Below, piece by piece: positions 48,137-56,139 of a stretch of DNA of 64,000 bases (the first letter of the stretch is position 1; each line of letters starts with the position of its first letter). The notes below the pieces were generated by a model. It ran no database searches and was not told where the DNA came from. It worked only from the letters and a program-made list of their open reading frames with translations. The DNA is from an uncultured Microbulbifer sp. GTDB lineage: Bacteria; Pseudomonadota; Gammaproteobacteria; Pseudomonadales; Cellvibrionaceae. The DNA lies in contig NZ_CANLDD010000015.1 of NCBI RefSeq assembly GCF_947489355.1, positions 1 to 64,000 of the forward strand, written 5' to 3'. The position numbers and the translations under genes are program-made.

Positions 48137-49322
48137 TGACGCTTCTCTCGGTATTGGCGCTGGTCCCTGTCTCGGGCAGCTTGAAGGAGACAACAAATAG
48201 CGATGCTGAACAGGCCACGGCGATCCAGGCAGCGCTGGCGGCTATTCCGCTGGCATCGGCAAAACTGGTAGCACTCCACATCAACAGGGTTTCGATACCG
48301 TAAGAAATGGACCAGAACATCCCGAAGATGACGGTGATACGCGCCGGTGTCATGCCCGGCAGCTCCTGGGGCAGAGTGACTAATGCAGTCATCGGCAGAA
48401 ACATAAAAAAGCCTGCCATTGCCGCGGCACTATAGGCAATAGTGGGAGAGCTGGTGGCAATCATTGCCGTTGCACTGAGCGTCAGCCCAGCACCACCGGC
48501 GCGAATCACTGGTAGGCGCATCGGCAGGCGCTTGGTGGTGACGATGCCGGCCACGGTGCCCACCATCCCCGCGGCAATCATCACCGCGGACAAATGGGTG
48601 CTCTGTACCGCAAAGGTATCGAGCAGTGGGAAGAGCGCAAATACGGCGATATAGCAGAAGAGTACGCCGCAGTAGGCCAGCGGCAGCCACCAGTTGAAAG
48701 GATCTGCCAGCCCTTCGCGCAAGCGGTAGGGCCGGGCCCTTTCGGAATCCGCTGTGCTACCGGCAAGGGGAATGGACTCGGCGCAGAGCCACCACAGCAG
48801 AGCGAGACTCGCGGCCATGGTACTGTAGAGGAATATCAGGTTTTCCCAACTGCCGAGCCATTGCAACAGAACGCTGGTCGTCAGCAGCGCGAGCAAATTT
48901 CCGGTATTGAACGCGGCGGCGTTTATCCCGTTTACCACCGGGCGCTCGCCGGGCCTGAAGTAATGCAGGACCACTGGATTAAAATAAACTATCGCCAGGG
49001 CACCCCCGAGGCCAAGGGCCAATCGGGATAGTAGCCAACCGTTGTAACTGTCGGCAAAGGCCCCCAGGCCGCCGGCGGCAATCAGTAAAATGGCGGCGGC
49101 GAACGCATAGCGAATGCCGAGTTTGACCAGCACGATGGCAGCGGCCAGGTTGCCAAGAATCTTTGCCAGAGTAATGGCATTGCTGCCCCAACTGGCGTTG
49201 GCGAGGCCCATCTGGGCAAACGACTGCTGAATTTCCGGTGTGAGGATGGCCCCGGCCACCCAGGATGCTGCAAACAGCGCGTAGGCGCTGAACATTAAGA
49301 CTTCTACGATAATTCTTCTCAT
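48123..49322 (-). CDS. MFS transporter
   Basis: A 399-residue major facilitator with about 12 hydrophobic segments in two halves joined by a loop near residues 195-215. Pattern and length fit small-molecule transporters of the NarK/cyanate-type branch; the substrate cannot be read from sequence. The ATG at 49322 (MRRIIVEVLMFSAYAL) is preferred to a TTG six codons earlier. It is co-transcribed with the esterase gene downstream. Import of 3-hydroxybutyrate or its dimers is an inference from context. Confidence 0.78.
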   Translation of the reverse strand: MRRIIVEVLMFSAYALFAASWVAGAILTPEIQQSFAQMGLANASWGSNAITLAKILGNLAAAIVLVKLGIRYAFAAAILLIAAGGLGAFADSYNGWLLSRLALGLGGALAIVYFNPVVLHYFRPGERPVVNGINAAAFNTGNLLALLTTSVLLQWLGSWENLIFLYSTMAASLALLWWLCAESIPLAGSTADSERARPYRLREGLADPFNWWLPLAYCGVLFCYIAVFALFPLLDTFAVQSTHLSAVMIAAGMVGTVAGIVTTKRLPMRLPVIRAGGAGLTLSATAMIATSSPTIAYSAAAMAGFFMFLPMTALVTLPQELPGMTPARITVIFGMFWSISYGIETLLMWSATSFADASGIAASAAWIAVACSASLFVVSFKLPETGTSANTERSVNANT

Positions 49323-49413
49323 ATATTGTTCACAGTGCAAAGACTGCCGCGCTTGTGGATACAGTGGTTTTTGTGGCTCTGACCCATACGCTAGCGCACC
49401 CTCTGCGCTCTCA

Positions 49414-52400
49414 CTATTCGACCTTGGTAGGAATGGCTTGCTGGGCGATGCTGCTCAGCAAAGCCCGCAGCGCGGCGGGCCTGATGGGTTTTTGCAAAAA
49501 GTAAAATCCGGCGTGCTGGGCACGGGTGCGTACCCGGTCGGTATTCTCAGCGGAAATCACGATACAGGGACAGCCACAGCCCCACTGAACGAACAACTGC
49601 CGGGCCAGGGCAATGCCGTTAGTGGCATCGTCGAGATGGTAGTCCATCAGCACAACGTCGGGCATGCTCAAGTTCCGGGTGTGCTGGCCCGTGTTGACCC
49701 GGATCGTGCAACCCCACCCCTGCAACAGCGCCTGCATGGCTTGCAGGACCCGCGGTTCGTTATCGATACACAGCACCTGCAGATGTATGGGCTGCGCGGC
49801 CCCCGGCCTGGTCGTCGCAACCGCCGGGGGTCCGGGTCGCGCCCCGGTTCGCGGCAGGCTCAGTGTAAAGACACTGCCGCGGCCCACGCGTGAGCGCAGG
49901 GCCAGCGGGGCCTTGAGCAGGCGACACAGCCGCTTGACGGTGGCGAGGCCCAGTCCGTAACCGTGACCTTCACTGGTGCCACCCAGGCGGGTAAATTCTT
50001 CAAAGATGGCGTTTTGCTGTTCTGGCGCAATACCCACGCCGGTATCCCAGATTTCCAGGCGCAGGTGATCGCCATGGGCGCGGCAGCCGATCAGAATACC
50101 GCCGCGGCGGGTATACTTGATGGCATTCTCCAACAGGTTTTGCACCACCCGGCGCAACATGTTCGGGTCACTTGCCACCCACCACGGACTGGGGCGATAG
50201 TGCAGTTGGAGCGGTGGCCCCGTTTTTTGGCGCAACTGCAAGCGCGCCTCGGCCACCGCCACATCGAGAATACTGGAGAGGGCGAGTGGCTGCAGCTGCG
50301 GCTTGATATCCCCGGCGTCCATCCGCGCCAGTTGCAGCATGTCGGTAATCAGGCGCTCGGCCGCGCGCAGGGCATCGTCGGTACGGCACACCAGTGTGCG
50401 GCTGTCACTGTCCAGGTCGTGTCCGGCCAGTGCGTCCAAGAACAGCCGACTGGCATTGAGCGGTTGCACCAGATCGTGGCTCGCCGAAGCCAGGAAGCGG
50501 GTTTTGCTGGCCATGGCTTCCTGTAAATCGCGGTTGACCAGTTCAATTTCAGCTGTGCGCTGAGACACTTTTTGCTCCAGGGAATTCCGGATGTCTTCCA
50601 ATTCCCGCACCGCGTGCGCGTAGTCGGAAATATCGGTGTAGGTGGTGACAAAGCCGCCCTCTGGCAGTGGCATACCGCGAATTTCCAGCACCGTGTCATC
50701 CCGGCGATAGCGGCGCACCTTGTAGGCGGTGCCGCGGCGCAAATGTGCCACCCGCTTACGTACGTGCTCTTCGACCGCACCCGGACCGCATTCACCCCGT
50801 TCGGCGTTGTAGCGCACCAACTCGGCGACGGGTTGGCCGACATAAATCAGGGGTGCCGGGTAGTGAAACAATGCCAGGTAGCGACGGTTCCAGGCCACCA
50901 GGTTCAGGTTGCCGTCAATCACGCTGATACCCTGCTCAATATTGTCGATGCTGCTCTGTAGCAGGCCGCGGCCAAATCGGTAGATTTCCGAAGCCGCATC
51001 GATATCCGGTGCTTTCGCGCTGCCCAGTTCGCGCAGCAAGCGCTGTGCGCTGGAGGAGCCGACAATACCGGCGAGCACTTTTTCCGTCATGTCCCGGTAG
51101 GGGGTGAAGGGTACCTGGCCGCCACTTTGTCTGTTTTTAACCGTGGCAAAGGTTTTGTGTGCGGCGTCGGCACCGATAAAGCGCGCCAGCAGGCGAAACA
51201 AAGCGTTTTTATCCGGCTGGCGCGGCGATTCGGTGGAGACTGTGTTCGTTGAGTGGCGGTTGTACCATTGGGATACCCACCACAAAAGCAGGGTGTTCAG
51301 GCCCAGGCCCAGTACACAGCTGATGGTGAGCGCACCGAAACCGAGCGCCCTGCCCAAGAGGTCGGGGTATCCCAGGGCAATTGCCAGAGGGGAGACTGCC
51401 CACACAGCGGTACCGGCGAGCAGCCCCGCAGCAACGCCCTCTGCGCGCGCCCGGCGCCAGTAGAGGCTCGCAATCATGGCTGGGGCTAATTGTGCCACCA
51501 GTGCCAGCGACAACAATCCAAAGGTGCCCAGGCGCACCTCCGCCCCCATACTGGCATTCACTAAAAGGGCGCAACCCATAATGCCGGCGATAATAACGCG
51601 GCGCACCTGGCGCAGGTTATGCCCCAAAATCTGCTGCGGGGTTTGCTGCGCCCGCTGCAGCCACCAGGGAACCACCAGGGTGTTGGCAATCATGGTGGAC
51701 AGGGCAATAGTAGCGACAATAATCATACTGGCGCCAGCCGAGAGACCGCCGATAAACGCCAATAGTGCCAGGCCCGGATTTCCGCTTTCGAGTGGCAGAG
51801 CCAGTACGAAGCGCTCGGGGTTATCGTAGTGAGCGGGCAGCCACAGGTAACCGGCGTAGCCCACTGGGGCAATAAAGAGGGTCAGTATGCCCAGGTAGAA
51901 TGGGATCAATTTGCGCAGCGTATGAATATCCTTATCGCTGTCGCTTTCGATCATCAGGATATGAAACTGGCGCGGAAGACAGAACATGGCCGCCATGCCC
52001 AGCACGATGGTGGCAAAATAACCGGTATCTGCCGGGCGGCTCGCCGCCAGCACTTGCAATCGCTCGCTGTTGAGCGCGCTGCGGGCAAGATCCCAGGGGC
52101 CGTCGAACAGAAGGTGGGAGGCATAGTAGCCGACAGCGACAAAGGCGAGGATTTTCACCAGGGCCTCCAGCGCTACGGCCATCAGCATGCCATTGCGGTG
52201 CGCCCCGCTGTCGATATTGCGGGCACCGAACATCAGCGCAAACAGACCCAGGGTGACCCCGATAACCAGGGTGATCGTGGGCGTGAAGGATTCCGAGGCA
52301 TCGGTCAGCAGCAGGAAACTGTCACTGATTGCACGCAATTGGAGTGCCAGGTAGGGCAATACCGCCACCAGTGCGACTACCGCCACCGCCGCCGCCAGTA

Positions 52401-52758
52401 GTTGCGAGCCACCGTATTGGGCACTGATAAAGTCGGCAATAGAGGTGCAGCCCTGCTGTTTGGTGAGCTTGACAAAGCGCTGCAGCAGGGGCGCGCCGAA
52501 AGCGAGCATTAGGGTAGCGCCAACGAAGGTGGGGGGCAGTAGCCAGCCCTCCTCCAGGGCCTGCGCCGGGGTGCCGAAAAACATCCAGGCACTGGTATAG
52601 GTGCCGGCCAGGGCGAGCAGCAGAGGTTTTACGGAACGAATACGGCGGACGGGTAGCCGGTCACCCCAGTAGGCCACCGCGAAAAGCAGCAGCAGGTAGG
52701 CCAGGCCCAGGAAGGCCAGAGTCATCAAGCTAAACACAACGGCATCCGCTTTGGTCAT
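49414..52758 (-). CDS. Sodium-solute symporter/hybrid histidine kinase (CrbS-like)
   Basis: A 1114-residue hybrid. Residues 1 to about 480 form an SSS (PutP-type) transporter with 12-13 membrane segments. After a linker, about 600-715 is a PAS domain (IEQGISVIDGNLNLVAWNRRYL). The HisKA box is FLASASHDLVQPLNASRLF with His761; the HATPase blocks include LLENAIKYT, WDTGVGIAPEQ and GYGLGLATVKR. A receiver domain follows, with the phospho-acceptor Asp1039 (VVLMDYHLD). The layout equals CrbS/MxtR, which sense acetate or related acids and signal to a LuxR-type regulator, here the gene at 46526. It is divergent from the TonB-receptor gene. Confidence 0.9.
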   Translation of the reverse strand: MTKADAVVFSLMTLAFLGLAYLLLLFAVAYWGDRLPVRRIRSVKPLLLALAGTYTSAWMFFGTPAQALEEGWLLPPTFVGATLMLAFGAPLLQRFVKLTKQQGCTSIADFISAQYGGSQLLAAAVAVVALVAVLPYLALQLRAISDSFLLLTDASESFTPTITLVIGVTLGLFALMFGARNIDSGAHRNGMLMAVALEALVKILAFVAVGYYASHLLFDGPWDLARSALNSERLQVLAASRPADTGYFATIVLGMAAMFCLPRQFHILMIESDSDKDIHTLRKLIPFYLGILTLFIAPVGYAGYLWLPAHYDNPERFVLALPLESGNPGLALLAFIGGLSAGASMIIVATIALSTMIANTLVVPWWLQRAQQTPQQILGHNLRQVRRVIIAGIMGCALLVNASMGAEVRLGTFGLLSLALVAQLAPAMIASLYWRRARAEGVAAGLLAGTAVWAVSPLAIALGYPDLLGRALGFGALTISCVLGLGLNTLLLWWVSQWYNRHSTNTVSTESPRQPDKNALFRLLARFIGADAAHKTFATVKNRQSGGQVPFTPYRDMTEKVLAGIVGSSSAQRLLRELGSAKAPDIDAASEIYRFGRGLLQSSIDNIEQGISVIDGNLNLVAWNRRYLALFHYPAPLIYVGQPVAELVRYNAERGECGPGAVEEHVRKRVAHLRRGTAYKVRRYRRDDTVLEIRGMPLPEGGFVTTYTDISDYAHAVRELEDIRNSLEQKVSQRTAEIELVNRDLQEAMASKTRFLASASHDLVQPLNASRLFLDALAGHDLDSDSRTLVCRTDDALRAAERLITDMLQLARMDAGDIKPQLQPLALSSILDVAVAEARLQLRQKTGPPLQLHYRPSPWWVASDPNMLRRVVQNLLENAIKYTRRGGILIGCRAHGDHLRLEIWDTGVGIAPEQQNAIFEEFTRLGGTSEGHGYGLGLATVKRLCRLLKAPLALRSRVGRGSVFTLSLPRTGARPGPPAVATTRPGAAQPIHLQVLCIDNEPRVLQAMQALLQGWGCTIRVNTGQHTRNLSMPDVVLMDYHLDDATNGIALARQLFVQWGCGCPCIVISAENTDRVRTRAQHAGFYFLQKPIRPAALRALLSSIAQQAIPTKVE

Positions 52759-52954
52759 TATTTGAGCGCGTTGGCAGCTAATATACTATCTGTCGCCCCT
52801 GAAGGCACCCGTTGACAGTGGTTCGGACTCATACCTTGGTCTAGCAGGCAAGGGTGATACAAGCCGGTAGAGTCGCAGTCCAGCATCGGTTGTGTTTTCT
52901 CCAGATCACAGCAATACCGAAATAAGAATCATTTGGATCTTGAGGGAGAGGATC
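52759..52954. promoter_or_regulatory. Divergent promoter region of kinase and receptor genes
   Basis: The shared motif CTCATACCTTGGTCTAG is at 52828-52844. A GATACA hexamer starts 12 bp after it. GGGAGAGG just before 52955 is the ribosome binding site of the receptor gene. Confidence 0.6.
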
Positions 52955-55132
52955 ATGGGCCCCAACAGCAAATTCAACCCGCTCGCTGCCGGCATCCTGC
53001 TGGCCAGTGGTGCCAGCTTCGTTTCAGCCGAACCGGTACTGGAAGAAATTATCGTGACGGCTCAAAAGCGCCAACAGTCCCTGCAGGAAGTGCCCGTCGC
53101 CGTGAGTGCATTCGATGAGGATGCGCTGCAGCAAAATGGCGTCACCGACGTTACCGACCTGCAAAAACTTGCACCCAACACGACTTTGCAGGCCAGCCGG
53201 GGCACCAATTCCACGCTGACGGCATTTGTGCGCGGTATTGGTCAGCAGGATCCTCTGTGGGGCTTCGAGCCGGGTGTTGGTATTTATGTCGACGATATCT
53301 ACATTGCCCGCCCCCAGGGCGCTGTGTTGGATTTGTACGATGTGGCTTCCATCGAAGTGCTGCGTGGCCCCCAGGGTACCCTGTACGGCAAAAATACCAT
53401 CGGCGGTGCGGTGAAATATGTTACCAAGCGTCTCACCGGTGACAGTGAACTGAGCTTCAGCGCAGCCCTTGGCAATTACAATCAGCGCGACCTGAAAGTG
53501 TCCGGTCAAACCGCGCTCTCGGATACTGTTTTTGTCAGCGGTGCTATTGCCACATTTCAACGCGATGGCTTTGGCGAAAATGTGATTACCGGGGAAGACC
53601 AGTACAACAAGGATATTGTTAGCGGTCGCGTCTCTGTGGAATTCAATCCGAGTGAGAAGCTGTGGCTGCGCCTGGCTGCGGATCAGACAAAGGATGAGTC
53701 TGCCTCCAAGCACGGTCACCGCTTCGGTCCGGGCTTGGCCGGTGAGCCGGTCCTCGACAGTGTGTATGATACCGAGACCAATCTGCCCAGCGATAACCTG
53801 GTCGAGACCTCCGGTGTATCCCTGGCCGTCGAGTATGAGGTTTCCGGCACGATTACCGTGAAGTCCATTACCGCCAGGCGGGAAGGCAATACCGATACCG
53901 TGATCGATTTTGATAGTACCCAGGGCGCCTGGTTTGATGTTCCTGCGATCTACGACGACGAGCAGTTTACCCAGGAATTTCAGCTCTTGTGGCAGGGGGA
54001 TAGCGCTGATCTGGTGAGCGGTATTTACTACTATGACGGTACCGCATCCGGTGCCTTCGATGCAGTGCTGGGCTATCTTGCGGCGCCAGCCGGGTTTACC
54101 CAGAAAGTGGCCGGCAAGGTCGATACCCAGAGTATTTCCGCCTATGCGCACTACAACTGGCAGTTCGCCGATCAATGGAACTTGAATCTGGGTGGCCGCT
54201 ACACCAGGGACAAAAAACAGGCAGCGGTATTTAAGGGCAACTACCTGGGACTCGGCAGTGATTTTCCCCATGCCCTCTACTATGCCGATACCCCCGAACC
54301 GGTTTTCCTGGCGACTTTGACCGATTACACCGGTGAGAACGACTGGGGCCAATTCTCACCGCGCGTAGGCATCGACTACCAGATCAATGACAATGCCATG
54401 GTGTATCTGTCTTACAGTGCGGGCTTTAAATCCGGTGGTTTCGATATGCGCGGTGATGCGAGCGTGAACCCGGAAACGGTCGACGGCTATGACCCGGAAA
54501 CCGTCAACAGTGCAGAATTGGGCTGGAAGCTGGATTTGTTGGGCAACCGTCTGCGCCTGAATGGCGCTCTGTTCCGGGCCGATTATACGGATATGCAGGT
54601 TACCACGCAGACCCTGGTTCCCGGTGGCGGCTTTGCCAGTGCGGTGCTGAACGCTGGCGAGGCCCGTATCCAGGGGCTCGAGCTGGAAGCGTCCTTGGCG
54701 GTGACGGACAGCCTGACAGCCAATGCGGTCCTCGGTCTTATCGACGCGAAATTTATCGAGTTTCTCAGCGGAGGTGAAAATATCGCCGATACACTCGATA
54801 TGCAGAATACGCCGGATACCACAGCGATGGTGCAGTTGAACTGGTCTATTCCTGTGGCCGACGGTGAGCTGGTGCTGAACCCATCGGTGTCCTACCGCGC
54901 GGATACGCAGATTTTTGAAACGCCGGGCATTCTGGACCAGAAGGCTTATACCCTGGTGGATGCTACTGCGACCTACTATCCGGGGTCAGGCAACTGGAGT
55001 GCGAGCCTGATCGGTAAAAACCTCGGCGATCAAGAATATCGCATTGCCGGTTACGATTTCGGTGCGCCTTTCCAAACAGGCTTCTACGGCGCCCCGCGCA
55101 CCTTGGCATTGGCGTTTAATTACGCTTTCTAG
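52955..55132 (+). CDS. TonB-dependent outer-membrane receptor
   Basis: A 725-residue receptor. A signal peptide ends near VSAEP (residue 27). The TonB box follows at once (LEEIIVTAQKRQQ), then the plug (VAVSAFDEDALQQNG, RGPQGTLYGKNTIGGAV) and a 22-strand barrel ending in the expected aromatic residue (ALAFNYAF). The class is common in marine bacteria for uptake of organic substrates. It is divergent from the CrbS-like kinase and carries the shared promoter motif, which suggests uptake of depolymerase products; a siderophore cannot be excluded. A strong terminator follows. Confidence 0.9.
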   Translation: MGPNSKFNPLAAGILLASGASFVSAEPVLEEIIVTAQKRQQSLQEVPVAVSAFDEDALQQNGVTDVTDLQKLAPNTTLQASRGTNSTLTAFVRGIGQQDPLWGFEPGVGIYVDDIYIARPQGAVLDLYDVASIEVLRGPQGTLYGKNTIGGAVKYVTKRLTGDSELSFSAALGNYNQRDLKVSGQTALSDTVFVSGAIATFQRDGFGENVITGEDQYNKDIVSGRVSVEFNPSEKLWLRLAADQTKDESASKHGHRFGPGLAGEPVLDSVYDTETNLPSDNLVETSGVSLAVEYEVSGTITVKSITARREGNTDTVIDFDSTQGAWFDVPAIYDDEQFTQEFQLLWQGDSADLVSGIYYYDGTASGAFDAVLGYLAAPAGFTQKVAGKVDTQSISAYAHYNWQFADQWNLNLGGRYTRDKKQAAVFKGNYLGLGSDFPHALYYADTPEPVFLATLTDYTGENDWGQFSPRVGIDYQINDNAMVYLSYSAGFKSGGFDMRGDASVNPETVDGYDPETVNSAELGWKLDLLGNRLRLNGALFRADYTDMQVTTQTLVPGGGFASAVLNAGEARIQGLELEASLAVTDSLTANAVLGLIDAKFIEFLSGGENIADTLDMQNTPDTTAMVQLNWSIPVADGELVLNPSVSYRADTQIFETPGILDQKAYTLVDATATYYPGSGNWSASLIGKNLGDQEYRIAGYDFGAPFQTGFYGAPRTLALAFNYAF

Positions 55133-55197
55133 CGCTTGATCCGGCACACGGCCAATTGGATTGAAGGTATTCCCGGTTAGAAACCCGCGCGTTTATT

Positions 55198-55223
55198 GCC
55201 GCTCCCCTGTGAGCGGCTTTTTT
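55198..55223 (+). terminator. Terminator of the TonB-receptor gene
   Basis: GCCGCT (55198-55203) pairs with AGCGGC (55212-55217) around an 8-nt loop, followed by six T. Confidence 0.88.
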
Positions 55224-55409
55224 GTGTCCTCGAAACCGCTTGAATACACTGTCAGTTAGTCGGTTTTCAGCCGTTTCTGGGTCTTTTTGGCGCCTATCCA
55301 AATACGAGGGGATTGCCGGACGGCGAGGGCAGTCACGCAAAATCCATTTCGTGCTCACTGCGCTAAGGCAACCTGGGTTATCCGGTGAATAGCTTATGAA
55401 GATCCACCT

Positions 55410-55826
55410 TTGAGGGTACCCACCGAAGAGCCTCTTTCGAGCCTTGCCCCCAAGCTGGGCCCAGGTTGGCTGCGGTGGCTGTGGGGAGGGTTCGCCTGTT
55501 TTTGTATTTTTCTCGGTGTTATCGGGGCCATACTGCCCGGATTGCCTTCCGCCGTTTTTATCCTGCTTGGCGCCTGGGCCGCTTCGCGAAGCTCTCAGCG
55601 CCTCCATCGATGGATTGAAGAGCACCACCTGTTTGGAAATCTCTTGAAAACCTGCCGCAGCGGTTACCTGAGTCGACGCACCAAACTGGTGGCAAGTCTG
55701 ACAATGACTGTGTCCCTCGCTTTTGCGATTCACCATATCAACAATGGGTATCTTATTTTACTCACCATCGGCGGCCTCGGTTGCGGCGCCTTTTGGAGAT
55801 GGTCACGGTCGGAGTCGAATGGGTAA
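55410..55826 (+). CDS. DUF454 (YbaN-type) membrane protein
   Basis: A 138-residue protein of the YbaN family. IFLGVIGAILPGLPSAVFILLGAWAASRSS, then RLHRWIEEHHLFGNLL, are the family core; a last membrane pair follows. The start is uncertain: TTG at 55410 is the best in-frame option. Function unknown. Confidence 0.82.
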   Translation: MRVPTEEPLSSLAPKLGPGWLRWLWGGFACFCIFLGVIGAILPGLPSAVFILLGAWAASRSSQRLHRWIEEHHLFGNLLKTCRSGYLSRRTKLVASLTMTVSLAFAIHHINNGYLILLTIGGLGCGAFWRWSRSESNG

Positions 55827-56139
55827 TCCGGCAATAGACAGAGTGGTTGGTCGTCTCAATGCCCTGCCGGGTGACAGGGTTGAGTCCTGGCAAAACCAAA
55901 GTCATGCGCCAAACCACCTGCGGGACAGACACTGGTGGGTAGCGAACAGATAATCGGTCTTTCCAGGAGGCAAGCTGGACCGGGCAGTACAGCTTGAAAC
56001 CCGAGCTCAAGGGTCCCTGCCAGGAGTGAAATTCTCCGGGTTGAAATCAGATCTATCGAAATTGCGCTGGCTCCCGGCCAATAGTCAGTGGAAACTCCTT
56101 GGCAAGGCGTGCCTATGCCTGCGGTGAAGTCGGGTTTGG
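55827..56139. other. Intergenic region, nothing recognised
   Basis: 313 bp between the convergent DUF454 and M16 genes. No hairpin terminator or ORF with a recognisable family was seen. Confidence 0.4.

Noticed and set aside
53024-54352. Open frame of 442 codons opposite the TonB receptor
   Set aside because: Antisense shadow of a gene with clear plug and barrel motifs.
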